Under the pieces are notes generated by a model. It worked only from the letters and a program-made list of their open reading frames with translations, did no database searches and was not told where the DNA came from. A program made the position numbers and the translations under genes. Positions 24,650 through 32,604 of a DNA stretch of 64,000 bases are shown here, one piece after another. Source of the stretch: Caryophanales bacterium UBA4100 (GTDB taxonomy: Bacteria; Bacillota; Bacilli; Paenibacillales; UBA4045); contig DFXU01000002.1 of the NCBI GenBank assembly GCA_002383285.1, positions 1 to 64,000 on the forward strand. Reading direction: 5' to 3'. The first letter of the stretch is position 1; every line of letters starts with the position of its first letter.

Positions 24650-25744
24650 ATGAAGAAAATCGCCATCTTTGGAGTTGGATTGATAGGTGGATCATTGGCA
24701 TTATGCTTCAAGGGGAAACCTGGTTTGCATGTGATCGGTTATTCGAACAATCCCAATTCTATACCCAAATATCTCAAGTATGGTGTAGTTGATGAAGCTA
24801 CGACCTCCATAGAGGATGCCGCAATCGATGCTGACTTTATTTTCTTATGTGTTCCTGTGGGAATGCTGGAGTTCTATCTCCAGCGTCTACATGACATGAA
24901 ACTAAAGGCAGGATGCATTATTACAGATGTTGGAAGCACTAAAAATTCAATTGTTCAATTTAGTGAGACATTACAGCAAAAGGGTGTATATTTTATCGGT
25001 GGACATCCAATGGCAGGTAAGGAAAAGTCGGGTGTTGAAGCAGCGACATTACATTTGTTCGAGAATGCATTCTATGTGCTTACGCCAAGTAAACATGTAC
25101 CCGATGACGCGTACGATAAGTTAGTTGAATTGTTGAATATGACGAAGGCCCAGATTGTTCGAATTGATCCCCATAAGCATGATGAGATCGTAGGGGCAAT
25201 TAGTCATTTGCCTCATATCATTGCTGTTGCACTCGTTAATCAAATTTCTAGGTACAATAATTCTAACGATCTCTACCAGCTGCTTGCTGCAGGTGGCTTT
25301 CGAGATATAACCAGAATTGCGTCGAGTGAACCAGTGATCTGGAGAGATATTCTACTTCATAATAAGACAATCATACTTGAATTACTTAAGGATTGGAATT
25401 CGGAGATTGCGAATTTCATACAATTATTAAATGATGATAATGGGGATGGAATCGAGCAAGAATTCATTCGTGCAGGAGCATTCCGTAGCATGCTGCCGGA
25501 GCGTAGAAAGGGAATCATTGAATCACAATATGAAATTTATGTTGATGTACCTGATGAACCAGGTATTATCGGAAGAATCACAACTAAGCTTGGGGATCAT
25601 AGGGTGAATCTAAGTAACATCCAAGTTATCGAGAATAGGATGGATGACCCAGGGGTGCTGAGACTATCCTTTCGTGAAGAAGTGGATATGGAGAAAGCTG
25701 TCGAACTACTGAAAGAGATGGATTGTTTGATTCAATTCATATGA
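24650..25744 (+). CDS. tyrA: Prephenate dehydrogenase with ACT domain
   Basis: 364 residues. Oxidises prephenate to 4-hydroxyphenylpyruvate for tyrosine. N-terminal Rossmann motif GVGLIGGSLA at residues 8-17; DVGSTKNSIV, GGHPMAGKEKSGV and the helical C-terminal half follow. A C-terminal ACT domain (about residues 298-364, starting YEIYVDVPDEPGIIGR) probably mediates amino-acid feedback. It is the last gene of the aromatic supraoperon here: aroE, which follows in B. subtilis, is absent. Confidence 0.96.
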   Translation: MKKIAIFGVGLIGGSLALCFKGKPGLHVIGYSNNPNSIPKYLKYGVVDEATTSIEDAAIDADFIFLCVPVGMLEFYLQRLHDMKLKAGCIITDVGSTKNSIVQFSETLQQKGVYFIGGHPMAGKEKSGVEAATLHLFENAFYVLTPSKHVPDDAYDKLVELLNMTKAQIVRIDPHKHDEIVGAISHLPHIIAVALVNQISRYNNSNDLYQLLAAGGFRDITRIASSEPVIWRDILLHNKTIILELLKDWNSEIANFIQLLNDDNGDGIEQEFIRAGAFRSMLPERRKGIIESQYEIYVDVPDEPGIIGRITTKLGDHRVNLSNIQVIENRMDDPGVLRLSFREEVDMEKAVELLKEMDCLIQFI

Positions 25745-25802
25745 AAGAGGTATTGAACGATTAGCATTTTTTAAGAAATGATAAAACGGTTACATTTTTT
25801 TA

Positions 25803-25831
25803 TTGACATAATGTAAACGGATACATATAAT
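25803..25831 (+). promoter_or_regulatory. Perfect consensus sigma-A promoter
   Basis: TTGACA (25803-25808), 17-base spacer, TATAAT (25826-25831): the full consensus at the optimal distance, the strongest promoter in the window by eye. Two similar 11-base stretches, AACGGTTACAT and AACGGATACAT, lie at about 25786 and 25816 and could be operator half-sites. No gene starts within 300 bases; the next feature is a terminator. Confidence 0.85.
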
Positions 25832-25837
25832 AAAAGT

Positions 25838-25912
25838 ACAGTATGGTTTCTCTCCACTCCTATCCGAAATATATGGCACTCTGTGCAGCCACCGAAAGGT
25901 GGATTTTTTTTG
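25838..25912 (+). ncRNA. Candidate short RNA, about 75 nt
   Basis: Predicted transcript from the consensus promoter at 25803-25831 to the terminator at 25889-25912. It contains no open frame of useful length and does not match an RNA family I know. It could be a trans-acting small RNA or a leader with a constitutive or regulated terminator for the sigma gene 250 bases further on. Of the 414-base gap between tyrA and the sigma gene, the rest (25913-26158) shows only weak promoter-like boxes. Confidence 0.45.
25889..25912 (+). terminator. Intrinsic terminator, GAAA tetraloop
   Basis: CCACC (25889-25893), GAAA loop, GGTGG (25898-25902), then A and eight or more T. Confidence 0.85.
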
Positions 25913-26158
25913 TCTACACAGGCATTTTACTTTATATGGTAACGTACAATGAAATGATGTAAAATAGTAATCATGAGGAAATGGTTTTTGTCGAAAAAGC
26001 AGGAATTGGCCTAGTGGATACAGAATTAAAGCTATTACTGTAAGTATTAATTATATTATTAACTATCTCATAGTATAGAACGCAACTTTTTGCTCCCAGT
26101 ATGGTAATAAGAAGTATATGCTGGGTAGCCCTTGGAATCGCGAGGAGGGCCGCTTGAA

Positions 26159-26752
26159 ATGACCGATTCCCAGCTTATTAGAGAAATTAAAGATGGCAAT
26201 GTCCAGCTTTATGCTGATTTGATGGCGCGTTATGAACGCAAAATCCTCAGCTTTATTTATCATATGCTCAAAAGCGCTCATCTCGAAATGATTGCAGAGG
26301 ATTTATGTGCTGAGACATTTTACAAAGCATATCGAAGTCTGCAAACTTTTCGCGAAGTGGAGGCTTCCTTCTCGACGTGGCTGTATACGATAGCAAGGAA
26401 TACTGTGCTGAGTGAAATGCGCAAGCATAAGAATAACATGGTTTCCTTAGAAGATAGTGGCTATGTGCCCCAGTCGGCGGCGGGAGATTCACCTGAACAA
26501 ATGATGTTGCGTAATGAGACAGTAGCTATGGTAAGAGATGCAATCAATAACTTACCTGAGAAACAACGCTCTGCTCTTATACTTAGGGAATATGATCAGT
26601 TAGATTATCAGGAAATTGCTAATATACTTGGTCAAACAGTTAGTTCTGTTAAATCATTATTGTTCCGCGCAAGAGCAAGTGTGAAGTCGCAATTAGAGCC
26701 CTACTTAGCAGAGCCCATGTTTAGAGAGTATGAAGGGATGAATCAGCGATGA
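26159..26752 (+). CDS. ECF-type RNA polymerase sigma factor
   Basis: 197 residues. Region 2 (about residues 22-90) has YERKILSFIYHML, EDLCAETFYKAYRSL and FSTWLYTIARN. Region 4 (about 120-175) has LPEKQRSALILREYDQLDYQEIANILGQTVSSVKSLLFRAR, a helix-turn-helix (quoted in parts by position). It is paired with an overlapping anti-sigma gene, the usual ECF arrangement. ATG 26159 follows GAGGAGGG. A possible ECF-type promoter, CGCAAC (26081-26086), 16 bases, GGTA (26103-26106), would allow autoregulation but matches imperfectly. Which stress it answers cannot be told. Confidence 0.9.
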   Translation: MTDSQLIREIKDGNVQLYADLMARYERKILSFIYHMLKSAHLEMIAEDLCAETFYKAYRSLQTFREVEASFSTWLYTIARNTVLSEMRKHKNNMVSLEDSGYVPQSAAGDSPEQMMLRNETVAMVRDAINNLPEKQRSALILREYDQLDYQEIANILGQTVSSVKSLLFRARASVKSQLEPYLAEPMFREYEGMNQR

Positions 26753-27357
26753 TGAATTGCACTGAATGTAACGAAATACTATCCGAATATTGGGATTTAC
26801 CTGACAATGACATTCGCAGAGTGTCAGTTAATCGACACCTCAGCACCTGTCAAGCTTGCCGTGAGGAATTCGAGATTTGGCAGACGAGCACTGATTGGAT
26901 ACAGCTATCTAAAGAGTCGGAGCAGTCTGGAGTTGTGTATAAACCAATTTCCACTGATGTCATGAGTCGGATATATAAGGATGAAGCATGGCGATTACCG
27001 CTAACCTTCAAAAACTATACGTTCACTTATAAGGTAAGAAGAAATATAATGGCTACCTTTGCTTTATTCATGGCATTATTCATCGTAACCTTCGTCAACT
27101 CTCTAACTAGTGATTCAGAGGTTAGTACGGACTTTAATCAGATGACAGGTATTATTGATACCGCACATGCCGATAAATTGAATATAGATAGTAACCCAAC
27201 TATGTTCGACGGTATGCCAGTAGCGAGTATTAGTGCACCAACCATATTAAGAATGGGACCAATTCAGACCTATACCGATTATCTATTAGCACTAAGTATA
27301 CTCGGATTTGTCTTTACTCTACTTATAATGAACTGGTTATCTCGACTACGTGCATAA
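26749..27357 (+). CDS. Zinc-finger anti-sigma factor, membrane-bound
   Basis: 202 residues. The N-terminal ZAS domain has C4/C7 and the HLSTCQAC motif near residues 31-38 (HxxxCxxC), which binds zinc and holds the sigma factor. A membrane segment lies near residues 100-121 (ATFALFMALFIVTFV) and a second near 178-199, placing about 55 residues between them outside the membrane. It overlaps the sigma gene by 4 bases. Release of sigma may involve proteolysis, which is an inference from the family. A terminator follows. Confidence 0.85.
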   Translation: MMNCTECNEILSEYWDLPDNDIRRVSVNRHLSTCQACREEFEIWQTSTDWIQLSKESEQSGVVYKPISTDVMSRIYKDEAWRLPLTFKNYTFTYKVRRNIMATFALFMALFIVTFVNSLTSDSEVSTDFNQMTGIIDTAHADKLNIDSNPTMFDGMPVASISAPTILRMGPIQTYTDYLLALSILGFVFTLLIMNWLSRLRA

Positions 27358-27364
27358 AGACAAG

Positions 27365-27399
27365 CCTCTAGCCGCTTTAAGGGCTTGGAGGTTTTTTTT
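27365..27399 (+). terminator. Intrinsic terminator after the sigma/anti-sigma pair
   Basis: CCTC-t-AGCC (27365-27373) pairs with GGCT-tg-GAGG (27382-27391), followed by eight T. Confidence 0.8.
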
Positions 27400-27426
27400 C
27401 TTATTATGAAGAAAGCGAGGATGCTC

Positions 27427-28014
27427 ATGACTGAATTTGCTATTGTACGTCACGGTGTAACGGAATGGAATATTGAAGGGAGAATGCAAGGGCATCGAGA
27501 TATTCCCCTGAACGATATGGGTATGCTGCAGGCTGCTCGTATTGCCAAGAGGCTACAATGTGAGCATTGGGATATCATTGTTTCAAGTGACCTGCAGCGT
27601 GCTGCTCAAACTGCAATGTGTATTGCGAATGCGAGTGGTATTGAATGCAAGCTTGTAGACTCTCGGTTAAGAGAACGAAATTTCGGAGCGCTGGAGGGTA
27701 CTACCATAGAAGAACGCGTGGCCAAATGGGGTGCGGACTGGAAGCTTCTCAATCATGGTGTAGAAGAGGATGAGTTATTGCTTGCTCGGGCGCTGCAGAG
27801 TATGGAGGAGTTAGCTAGAGATTATAGTGGTCAGAAAATTGTTGTTGTCACACATGGTGGCTGGATACGTCAATTTTTCAAGGGTGTATTCCCACAAGAA
27901 GCACTAGATCATCCCAATAATACTTCATTGAGCATTGTGAGTAGAGGAATAGAAGGCTGGGGGCATTCATTGTATAATTGTACAACACATCTAAGTTCAA
28001 TGAAGCTAATATAG
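27427..28014 (+). CDS. Histidine phosphatase superfamily protein (phosphoglycerate mutase-like)
   Basis: 195 residues. VRHGVTEWN near residue 7 contains the phospho-accepting histidine, and ERNFGALEG and VVTHGGWIRQFF supply the other catalytic residues. GHRDIPLND is the usual substrate-loop region. The size fits PhoE/YhfR-type broad-specificity phosphatases and cobalamin phosphatase CobC rather than glycolytic phosphoglycerate mutase. Substrate unknown. ATG 27427 lies 6 bases after GAGG; an ATG at 27421 is too close to that site. The promoter must lie within or upstream of the preceding terminator. Confidence 0.85.
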   Translation: MTEFAIVRHGVTEWNIEGRMQGHRDIPLNDMGMLQAARIAKRLQCEHWDIIVSSDLQRAAQTAMCIANASGIECKLVDSRLRERNFGALEGTTIEERVAKWGADWKLLNHGVEEDELLLARALQSMEELARDYSGQKIVVVTHGGWIRQFFKGVFPQEALDHPNNTSLSIVSRGIEGWGHSLYNCTTHLSSMKLI

Positions 28015-28059
28015 GTGTCTCGCGCATAATATCCGTATAAATTCAAATAATGGTAATAG

Positions 28060-28134
28060 AGATTGTTTGGAAAAGAATCCTTTGCGAACAATCTTTGTCA
28101 GCGGATCGCTTACAGCCGGAAGTAATATGTAAGC
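28060..28134 (+). other. Two consecutive hairpins in the leader of an unknown gene
   Basis: Hairpin 1: AGATTGTTTG (28060-28069) pairs with CGAACAATCT (28085-28094), 10 bp with one G-T, and AAAG/CTTT closes the interior; TTTGTC follows. Hairpin 2: GCTTACA (28108-28114) pairs with TGTAAGC (28128-28134). Hairpin 1 may terminate the phosphatase transcript, although its T-run is weak. Together they fill most of the 158-base gap before the gene at 28173. Confidence 0.5.
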
Positions 28135-28172
28135 CGACCCTTACCTACTCAAGCACGATCGGAGGAATTTTC

Positions 28173-29282
28173 TTGAATTTAGCGGATATGCTTTGTTATG
28201 CTGATATTCATCAGTTGAAAAAAATTGCCGAGCATTATGAATGTGTATGCAGTGGAAATTCAAAGAACGAGCTGATTCAAGCCATTCTGAATGCGATCAA
28301 TCGGAACGAATCCTTCAATAAATATATTGGTGATATGACCATTGAGGATATTCGATTTCTGAATTCTATGCTGTTTGAGACCAAAGCAACATATAGCCTA
28401 GAGGACTTAACTGCTCGTGCCAGTCAAGCTCGCTTCACACCAGTAGTGGGGGGTGGAGATCTATCAAGAGCGATGATAAGTACCTTCAAACAGAGGGGCT
28501 GGATATTCAATGGGTATTCTCATGAAACCAAATATGTATTTCAAATTCCCGATGATCTGAAGGAAAGAGCTTGTAATGCACTGGAAGGGCGCTTTCAGTC
28601 ACATCTTGATCGTGTGGATGAGCCGCCTGCTTATCGTGATGAGCAGCATGTGATGGCTGACGATATTCTATATTTCTTGCGATATGTTGCTCAAGAGGAT
28701 GTGCCGCTTACAACAGATGGAGTCATTTACAAAAAAGTGCTTAATCACATACTAGATGGAATGACGATCAAGGAGCAACCGATTTCACGTGGCGGATGGC
28801 GGTTTGGATACGGCCGTCGGTTTCGTGATTACCCTAGCCGCTTCTCATTTCTCTATGATTATTGTTATTACAATGAGCTAATCCGAGAACACGATGATCA
28901 AGCTCAACTTACCGAGACAGGTCAGAAGCTTGTCACTCAGAATCGCAAGGAAGAGCTAGGTCAGATGTTCCGATTATGGATAAGACTATATAAAGGACCT
29001 ATTCCAAACATATTGGCACTTACTCACTGGGTCCAGAGGCTTTCAACTCGATGGGTAACTGCAAGTTCATTGATTCAATGTCTAAGTCCTATGGTCAAAC
29101 CATTCTATTATGATACGGAAGAGACGATTATTGAACAGCGGATATTACAAATGATGATGCACTTGGGATTAATCCGCATTGGGGATAACGGTAACGGTAA
29201 GGTTGTTCAAGCTACACAATCATCGTTGTCAATTATACGCGGCGTCAAGGTAAGTGACGATGAGGTGATCACAAGCTTTTAG
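28173..29282 (+). CDS. Protein of unknown function, 369 residues
   Basis: I do not recognise the family. TTG 28173 lies 6 bases after GGAGGA (28161-28166); the frame extends upstream but through a hairpin region. The N-terminal 40 residues (DIHQLKKIAEHYECVCSGNSKNELIQAIL) resemble a SAP-like helix-turn-helix DNA-binding segment. Two later segments resemble winged-helix or helicase-accessory modules. It has a basic aromatic stretch GGWRFGYGRRFRDYPSRFSFLYDY. No membrane segment, signal or nucleotide motif is seen. It precedes a gamma-carbonic anhydrase by 13 bases and may share its operon. Confidence 0.75.
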   Translation: MNLADMLCYADIHQLKKIAEHYECVCSGNSKNELIQAILNAINRNESFNKYIGDMTIEDIRFLNSMLFETKATYSLEDLTARASQARFTPVVGGGDLSRAMISTFKQRGWIFNGYSHETKYVFQIPDDLKERACNALEGRFQSHLDRVDEPPAYRDEQHVMADDILYFLRYVAQEDVPLTTDGVIYKKVLNHILDGMTIKEQPISRGGWRFGYGRRFRDYPSRFSFLYDYCYYNELIREHDDQAQLTETGQKLVTQNRKEELGQMFRLWIRLYKGPIPNILALTHWVQRLSTRWVTASSLIQCLSPMVKPFYYDTEETIIEQRILQMMMHLGLIRIGDNGNGKVVQATQSSLSIIRGVKVSDDEVITSF

Positions 29283-29295
29283 GGGGAGTTCATCT

Positions 29296-29820
29296 ATGTT
29301 ATATGATTACAAAGGAATAATGCCTAGCGTAAATAAGGGTGCTTTTATTGCAGAGGGAGTTAGAATTATTGGAGATGTGAGCATCGAACAAGATTGCTCA
29401 ATTTGGTATAATGCTGTACTGCGAGGTGACTTGGCATCAATCCGAATAGGACAGAGGTCGAACATTCAGGATGGTTCGATTGCACATGTTAATGTCAATC
29501 AACCACTCCTCGTTGGTGAAGAGGTTTCTGTTGGTCATGGAGCAATCATTCATGGCTGCACAATCGGAAGAGGGGCATTAATAGGTATGGGAGCTATTAT
29601 TCTGAATGGCGCGGTCATCGGGGAATATGCACTTATTGGAGCTGGCTCCATCGTAACTGAGAATAAAGTCATACCACCATATACCCTATCTTTAGGCTCG
29701 CCTGCTAGAGTTGTTCGTGAACTAAATGCTGAGGATCTTAATCGTATGAAGCTTACCGCCGAAAGTTATGTTCTAAGAGGGCGGGAATACCGTGATAATG
29801 AAGAAGGTGAGCAGCAATGA
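29296..29820 (+). CDS. Gamma-carbonic anhydrase family protein
   Basis: 174 residues, a left-handed beta-helix of hexapeptide repeats (IIGDVSIEQDCSIWYNAVLRGD...). The zinc ligands are in SIAHVN and VGHGAIIHG (three histidines), as in Cam-type trimers. Many such proteins (YrdA, PaaY, YtoA) have weak or no measured carbonic anhydrase activity, so the reaction is not certain. Its last 4 bases overlap the DUF2487 gene. Confidence 0.88.
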   Translation: MLYDYKGIMPSVNKGAFIAEGVRIIGDVSIEQDCSIWYNAVLRGDLASIRIGQRSNIQDGSIAHVNVNQPLLVGEEVSVGHGAIIHGCTIGRGALIGMGAIILNGAVIGEYALIGAGSIVTENKVIPPYTLSLGSPARVVRELNAEDLNRMKLTAESYVLRGREYRDNEEGEQQ

Positions 29821-30239
29821 AGTTTAGCGATATCAACGAAGATCAGTGGCCTGAGCTTAAGCCATATTTAGATACGATCTTACTTCCTGTAACGGGCTTA
29901 AGTGGATTAGAAGAGCCGTGGGAAGCTGTGAGGGGGCTCGAGGAGTTAAGAGATTTGATTGATGCGGCTGAAGCGCCATTTCGAGGACGTATTATTGTAT
30001 ATCCAGCTTATCATTATCTATCAGAAGCTTCCTTAGAGGACGAGCTTCGTATTGTTTGCAGGCGTATGCGTACTAATGGATTTGCCTATGTTATCTTAGC
30101 AATAAGAGGAGATGCTAGACTTCAGGCTGACAATGATTTTAGTAATCTCGTATTATCCTATTCCAATTATAAAGGTTTATCTGTTGGAGAAATGAAGAAG
30201 GATGTGCAGGGAAAAATCATTTCAATATGGCGTACTTAG
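29817..30239 (+). CDS. DUF2487 family protein (YpiF-like)
   Basis: 140 residues with no membrane segment or known catalytic motif. The opening MKFSDINEDQW and the central RGRIIVYPAYHYL match the YpiF type, which in B. subtilis also sits immediately before qcrABC. Function unknown. It begins in an ATGA overlap with the carbonic anhydrase gene. Confidence 0.75.
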   Translation: MKFSDINEDQWPELKPYLDTILLPVTGLSGLEEPWEAVRGLEELRDLIDAAEAPFRGRIIVYPAYHYLSEASLEDELRIVCRRMRTNGFAYVILAIRGDARLQADNDFSNLVLSYSNYKGLSVGEMKKDVQGKIISIWRT

Positions 30240-30311
30240 CTGTCTGCTTCGAACATGTGACAATTTGTGAACATTTCCAGTGTGATTATAATCATAATTA
30301 GAGCGGAATTC

Positions 30312-30341
30312 TTGACTGCCTGCGAGCGTGTGAGCTATTAT
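30312..30341 (+). promoter_or_regulatory. Sigma-A promoter of qcrABC
   Basis: TTGACT (30312-30317), 18-base spacer, TATTAT (30336-30341). TTTGTGAAC at 30264-30272, about 40 bp upstream, resembles a ResD box and the left half of a Rex site (TTGTGAA), but the right half of a Rex site is not kept. Confidence 0.6.
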
Positions 30342-30400
30342 ATTTATGTTCGTAATATTATTCTGGAATTATAATGAAGTGAAATAAGGGGGTAGTGAGC

Positions 30401-30946
30401 ATGAGTGATATTCATAAACAAGATAAGCACCCTTCAGGTGAGAAGCCTATATTGAAGAAGGAAATGTCCCGCAGACAATTTCTAACCTACACCCTTGGGG
30501 GAACAGGCGGTTTCATGGCTGCATTACCGTTAATCCCGATGCTGCGATTTGCTGTTGATCCTCTTCTGCAAGCGAAGGGCGAAGGCGATTGGGTGAAGGT
30601 TGTCGAGGAAGGTAAAATTACTGCCGAGCCTCAAGAATTTACTTTTAGTAAATTACAGGTTGATGGCTGGTACAGCAGTGAACCAGAGTTCGCTGCATGG
30701 ATTACAAAGGATGAGAATAACAAGATTTTTGCGTTATCCCCAATCTGTAAGCATTTAGGTTGTACCATTACATGGAATACGAAAGAAGAGCATCCAGATC
30801 AGTATTTCTGCCCTTGTCATGGGGCGCGCTATACTAAGGATGGCAAGGATCTCGCCGTTGCATCCATACCGCTTGATCAGTATGACGTGAAAGTGGAGAA
30901 TGGGTTCGTTTATTTAGGTACTGTGATGCCTAACAAAAGGGTATAG
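30401..30946 (+). CDS. qcrA: Menaquinol:cytochrome c reductase, Rieske iron-sulfur subunit
   Basis: 181 residues. The N-terminal SRRQFLTY twin-arginine sequence followed by a hydrophobic stretch (residues 30-50) suggests Tat-dependent insertion. The Rieske cluster is bound by CKHLGC (near 120-125) and CPCHGARY (near 142-149). It passes electrons from menaquinol to the cytochrome c domain of QcrC. ATG 30401 follows AAGGGGG; an in-frame GTG at 30395 is possible. Confidence 0.96.
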   Translation: MSDIHKQDKHPSGEKPILKKEMSRRQFLTYTLGGTGGFMAALPLIPMLRFAVDPLLQAKGEGDWVKVVEEGKITAEPQEFTFSKLQVDGWYSSEPEFAAWITKDENNKIFALSPICKHLGCTITWNTKEEHPDQYFCPCHGARYTKDGKDLAVASIPLDQYDVKVENGFVYLGTVMPNKRV

Positions 30947-30963
30947 GAGGAGGCATAAATCAG

Positions 30964-31635
30964 ATGTTGAAAAACGTATATAACTGGATTGACGAACGTC
31001 TTGATATTACGCCGATGTGGCGGGACGTAGCCGATCATGAAGTTCCTGAGCACGTTAATCCTGCACACCATTTCTCAGCATTCGTCTATTGCTTTGGTGG
31101 TTTGACGTTCTTCATTACTGTTATTCAGATCCTATCAGGTATGTTTCTGACCATGTATTATGTTCCAGATATTATTAATGCTTATGCGAGCGTCGATTAC
31201 TTGCAGCATAAGGTTGCTTTCGGTGCGATTGTAAGAGGCATGCATCACTGGGGAGCTAGTTTAGTTATCGTTATGATGTTCCTACATACTCTTCGCGTAT
31301 TCTTCACCGGATCTTACAAGAACCCGCGCGAGATGAACTGGGTTGTGGGCGTAATGATTTTCTTTGTTATGCTAGGTTTAGGTTTAACGGGATACTTGCT
31401 TCCGTGGGACAATAAAGCATATTTTGCAACAAAGGTTACTATGGAGATCACGTCTTCTGCGCCTTTCGTTGGGGAATATATCAAATCTTTATTACAGGGT
31501 GGAGATATCGTCGGTGCCCAAACGTTAACCCGCTTCTTCGCGATTCACGTGTTCTTCCTTCCTGGTGTTCTCCTTGGTTTATTGGGAGCCCATTTCTTCA
31601 TGATTCGCAAACAAGGTATATCTGGACCGCTATAA
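30964..31635 (+). CDS. qcrB: Menaquinol:cytochrome c reductase, cytochrome b subunit
   Basis: 223 residues, the short b6-type cytochrome b with four membrane spans. Haem-ligand histidines lie in RGMHHWGAS (near 91-99, with a second in FLHTLR) and in RFFAIHVFFLP near 192. PWDNKAY is the quinol-site region. The C-terminal half of cytochrome b (subunit IV) is carried by QcrC, as in other Bacilli. Complex III of a menaquinone chain. Confidence 0.97.
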   Translation: MLKNVYNWIDERLDITPMWRDVADHEVPEHVNPAHHFSAFVYCFGGLTFFITVIQILSGMFLTMYYVPDIINAYASVDYLQHKVAFGAIVRGMHHWGASLVIVMMFLHTLRVFFTGSYKNPREMNWVVGVMIFFVMLGLGLTGYLLPWDNKAYFATKVTMEITSSAPFVGEYIKSLLQGGDIVGAQTLTRFFAIHVFFLPGVLLGLLGAHFFMIRKQGISGPL

Positions 31636-31663
31636 AACTTTTAACCGAAAGGAGGAGAATGGT

Positions 31664-32539
31664 GTGGCGCACAAACACGACCAAGAAAAGATCCACTATG
31701 TTGGCGATTCTCGAGTTCCCATTAAGTCTGACAGACCCATTCCGCAGGACTATACCGCTTATCCGGGAAAGTCAGAAGCTTTCGTTCCAAATTTCTTGCT
31801 GAAGGAATGGATGGTTGGAGCAGTTGTGCTCGTTGGTTTCATGGTACTTGTATTAACGCATCCTGCTCCACTAGGTTATCTTGCAGATCCTCTAAATGCT
31901 AATTTCATTCCAATGCCGGACTGGTATTTCTTATTCATGTATCAGCTTCTGAAATACCCGTATACATCTGAGAATTTTAAGATATTGGGTACGATCGTTA
32001 TTCCGACCTTAGCATTCGGAGCTTTAATGCTGGCTCCATTCCTAGATACAAGTAAAGAGAGAAGATTTTATCGCAGACCAATTGCATCCTCGCTTATGAT
32101 TTTCTCGATCATTGCTGTGTTCTATTTGACTGTAGCATCTTGGACTCACTATCAGCATGAGCTTGAGGCTAGAGGAATTACACCAGAACACTTCCTTAAG
32201 GAAGAAGAGGTTATGGCTAGCAAGGGTAAACCTCCTGCGGCGAGTAAGCCTAATCCTGCATCGCTCGCTATTGTAGCCGAGGATGATCCAGGGGCAGATA
32301 TTTACAGCAGAGCCACCTGTATAGCATGTCATGGTGACAGCTTGAAGGGTAATGCCTCCATTCCGCCTTTACGTGGTATAGGTGATGTGTACACACAAGA
32401 AGAAATCATGGATATTATCAAGAACGGTAAGGGCGGTATGGCTGCACAATATGATCAGAATATTGATGCTGGATTGACCGCTGAGGATATTGATACATTG
32501 GCAGGCTGGCTTGCTCTTCAGAAGGCACCTGTAGAATAA
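31664..32539 (+). CDS. qcrC: Menaquinol:cytochrome c reductase, subunit IV-cytochrome c fusion
   Basis: 291 residues. The first 165 residues hold three membrane spans of subunit IV with the PDWYFLFMYQLLKYP quinol-site motif (PEWY in most relatives, here PDWY). A charged proline/alanine linker leads to a cytochrome c domain with the haem site CIACH near residue 219 and a likely axial methionine in GGMAAQ. The haem domain faces outward. GTG 31664 is preceded by AAAGGAGGA. A strong terminator follows. Confidence 0.96.
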   Translation: MAHKHDQEKIHYVGDSRVPIKSDRPIPQDYTAYPGKSEAFVPNFLLKEWMVGAVVLVGFMVLVLTHPAPLGYLADPLNANFIPMPDWYFLFMYQLLKYPYTSENFKILGTIVIPTLAFGALMLAPFLDTSKERRFYRRPIASSLMIFSIIAVFYLTVASWTHYQHELEARGITPEHFLKEEEVMASKGKPPAASKPNPASLAIVAEDDPGADIYSRATCIACHGDSLKGNASIPPLRGIGDVYTQEEIMDIIKNGKGGMAAQYDQNIDAGLTAEDIDTLAGWLALQKAPVE

Positions 32540-32554
32540 TGCGCTTCAGCACAG

Positions 32555-32588
32555 AGCCTGACCGGAACACCGGTTAGGCTTTTTTTTG
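32555..32588 (+). terminator. Intrinsic terminator after qcrABC
   Basis: AGCCTGACCGG (32555-32565) pairs with CCGGTTAGGCT (32570-32580) over 11 bp with one G-T and an AACA loop, then eight T. Confidence 0.93.
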
Positions 32589-32604
32589 GAAAGGGGCTAT
32601 ACGT

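Noticed and set aside
25921..26158. Short coding frames between the candidate RNA and the sigma gene
   Set aside because: The best one (ATG near 25973, 13 codons) has no strong ribosome site and no sign of conservation could be judged.
30257..30280. Full Rex operator before qcrABC
   Set aside because: The left half TTGTGAA is present but the right half (TCCAGTG for TTCACAA) matches at only 3 of 7 positions. Kept only as a low-interest ResD/Rex-like note.
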